14,855 nucleotides of DNA from Myxococcota bacterium (lineage in GTDB: Bacteria; Myxococcota_A; UBA9160; PR03), in contig JASJBO010000164.1 in the NCBI GenBank assembly GCA_030066475.1, forward strand, positions 1 to 14,855, read 5' to 3'. Positions within the stretch are counted from its first letter, which is position 1; the number at the start of each line of letters is the position of its first letter. The notes beneath the pieces were generated by a model. The model had not been told where the DNA came from and made no database searches. It saw only the letters and a list, made by a program, of their open reading frames with translations. Position numbers and translations under genes: made by a program. This document shows positions 13,414 to 14,855 of the stretch, piece after piece.

Positions 13414-14709
13414 TCAACGCGCCGCGGCAGCGCTTCGCAGCGCGTGGCGGGCGGCATCGAGCGTGACGTCGATCTCGCTGCGGCGGTGCGCGAGCGAGGC
13501 GAAGCAGGCCTCGAACGGGGAGGGCGGCAGGTAGATGCCGCGTTCGAGCATCGCGGCGAAGAAGCGGCGGAAACGCTCTGCGTTCGCCTTGCGCGCGTCG
13601 TCGTAGTCGCGCACCGGCCCGGGGTGGAAGAAGAAGCCGAACATGCCGCCGGCCACGTGCGTGGTCAGCTCGATCCCGATCTCGTCGGCGAGCGCGACCA
13701 GGCCGTCGGCCAGGCGACGCGAGGTCGCCTCGAGCTTCTCGTAGGTGCCGGGCTCCGCCAGGCGACGCAGCGTCTCCAGACCGGCGGCCATGGCGAGGGG
13801 GTTCCCCGACAGTGTGCCGGCCTGGTAGATGGGTCCGTCGGGCGCCATCTGCTCCATCAGCTCGCGGCGGCCGCCGTAGGCGGCGGCCGGCAGCCCGCCG
13901 CCCACCACCTTCCCGAGGCAAGTGAGGTCGGGCGTCACCCCGTAGCGCTCCTGCGCGCCACCGTGCGCGACGCGGAAGCCCGTCATCACCTCGTCGAAGA
14001 TCAGCAGCGCACCGTGCTGGCGGCACAGGCTGGCGAGCGCCTCGAGGAAGCCGGGCTCGGGCGGAACGCAGCCCATGTTGCCCGCCACCGGCTCGACCAG
14101 CACGCAGGCGATCTCGCCCTTCCAGCGCCGCAGCGCGTCCTCGACCGCGCCCGCGTCGTTGTAGGGCGCCTGCACCGTCTGCTCGACGAACTCGGCCGGC
14201 ACCCCCGGCGACCCGGGAATCCCGAGCGTCGCGACCCCGCTGCCCGCGCCCACCAGCAGCGAGTCCGCGTGCCCGTGGTAGCAGCCCTCGAACTTCAGGA
14301 TGCGCGACCGCCCCGTCGCGCCCCGCGCCAGCCGGATCGCGCTCATCGTCGCCTCGGTGCCCGAACTCACCATGCGCACCGATTCGACGCCGGGCACCGC
14401 CCGACACACCGCCTCGGCCAGCTCGATCTCGCGCTCGGTGGGCGCCCCGAAGCTGGTCCCGTCCGCCGCCGCCGCCCGCACCGCCTTCAGCACGGCCGGG
14501 TGCGCGTGCCCCAGGATCATCGGCCCCCACGAACCGACCCAGTCGACGTACTCGTTCCCGTCCGCGTCCCAGACCCGAGCCCCCTTCGCCCGCGCCAGGA
14601 ACCGCGCCGCCCCCCCGACCGACCCGAACGCCCGCACGGGGCTGTTCACCCCACCCGGAATCACCTTCCGAGCCCGCCGCATCAGCTGCCGGGACCTACC
14701 CGTTCTCAT
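13414..14709 (-). CDS. hemL: Glutamate-1-semialdehyde 2,1-aminomutase
   Basis: 431 residues, a full-length member. It converts glutamate-1-semialdehyde to 5-aminolevulinate, the committed precursor of haem and other tetrapyrroles in the C5 pathway, using pyridoxal phosphate. Seen in order: [17 protein letters not shown] near the start, [16 protein letters not shown], the PLP-phosphate site [16 protein letters not shown] (115-130), [29 protein letters not shown] with Asp239 that contacts the PLP nitrogen, and [16 protein letters not shown] with Lys267 as the Schiff-base lysine, then [16 protein letters not shown]. The distinctive GVNSPVR and AGTLSGNP motifs separate it from ordinary class-III aminotransferases. 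The ATG at 14709 has GGGCGGG directly adjacent; an ATG nine codons in is an alternative. It is the most upstream gene of the hemL-atp unit visible here. Confidence 0.97.
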   Translation of the reverse strand: MRTGRSRQLMRRARKVIPGGVNSPVRAFGSVGGAARFLARAKGARVWDADGNEYVDWVGSWGPMILGHAHPAVLKAVRAAAADGTSFGAPTEREIELAEAVCRAVPGVESVRMVSSGTEATMSAIRLARGATGRSRILKFEGCYHGHADSLLVGAGSGVATLGIPGSPGVPAEFVEQTVQAPYNDAGAVEDALRRWKGEIACVLVEPVAGNMGCVPPEPGFLEALASLCRQHGALLIFDEVMTGFRVAHGGAQERYGVTPDLTCLGKVVGGGLPAAAYGGRRELMEQMAPDGPIYQAGTLSGNPLAMAAGLETLRRLAEPGTYEKLEATSRRLADGLVALADEIGIELTTHVAGGMFGFFFHPGPVRDYDDARKANAERFRRFFAAMLERGIYLPPSPFEACFASLAHRRSEIDVTLDAARHALRSAAAAR

Positions 14710-14758
14710 CCCGCCCAGGGTAGCCGAGCCGCCGAGTAAACCGTCCCGAGCGCGGGGG

Positions 14759-14855
14759 GCGATGAAGGTCTCCCGACGCCTCTGACGGCGCCCTGGATCT
14801 GCGCGGAAGCGAACACGCCCGAGCGCCGGAAGTGAAGGAGGGAGACCTTCATCGC
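14759..14855. repeat. Perfect 16-bp inverted repeat enclosing 65 bp, upstream of hemL
   Basis: GCGATGAAGGTCTCCC at 14759-14774 is the exact reverse complement of GGGAGACCTTCATCGC at 14840-14855, the last bases of the window. The pair could extend outward, because the right arm is cut by the window edge; just inside the arms the match stops. Interior 14775-14839 has no gene. Possible readings are a small non-autonomous element with terminal repeats, a long stem structure between genes, or two opposed copies of a binding site controlling hemL. Nothing here decides among them. Confidence 0.65.

Noticed and set aside
13444..14739. Plus-strand open frame opposite hemL, about as long as hemL itself
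   Set aside because: hemL motifs are complete on the minus strand; this frame is rich in Arg/His/Ala/Pro and is a mirror.
14300..14785. Short plus-strand reading frame continuing into the inverted repeat
   Set aside because: Antisense to hemL with biased composition; the stop inside the left arm appears incidental.

Overview
The window is about 70% GC and compactly coded, mostly on the minus strand. Gene content suggests an environmental, deltaproteobacterium-like organism (Myxococcota, Desulfobacterota or Binatota type). The grounds are an atpZ-atpI-atpB-atpE cluster split from the F1 genes, a c subunit with a cleavable-looking leader, a fused membrane/spermidine-synthase-like protein, and a giant SpvB/FG-GAP/RHS protein. 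The taxon is inferred, not shown.

Left part (1-6949, minus): one gene of about 2,280 codons encodes a secreted polymorphic-toxin-like protein. In order it has a signal peptide, an SpvB-type domain, six evenly spaced FG-GAP/VCBS calcium-loop repeats, about nineteen YD/RHS repeats, two transmembrane segments inserted just ahead of the RHS core, the core ending in YDPDG, and a 282-residue tail. The last ~150 codons of the tail are much poorer in GC. The stop codon overlaps by ATGA with the start of a small lipoprotein cut by the window edge. This toxin/putative-immunity pair is the most interesting part of the window.

Middle (6948-9806): a divergent plus-strand gene encodes a multi-pass membrane protein fused to a spermidine-synthase-like Rossmann domain. 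It is followed by a small beta-propeller-like ORF that may be a decayed, frameshifted PEP-CTERM-type gene. This ORF runs tail-to-tail into a minus-strand gene for a membrane-anchored protein of unknown function.

Right part (9132-14709, minus): a housekeeping series is transcribed right to left: hemL (tetrapyrrole synthesis), atpZ, atpI, atpB, atpE (membrane sector and assembly of F-type ATP synthase), a 375-bp hairpin-rich gap, tmk (dTMP kinase), pyrF (OMP decarboxylase) and the unknown membrane protein. Short gaps and overlaps within each half suggest two transcription units, hemL-atpZIBE and tmk-pyrF-unknown, though read-through is possible. A perfect 16-bp inverted repeat around 65 bp lies upstream of hemL and ends exactly at the window edge.
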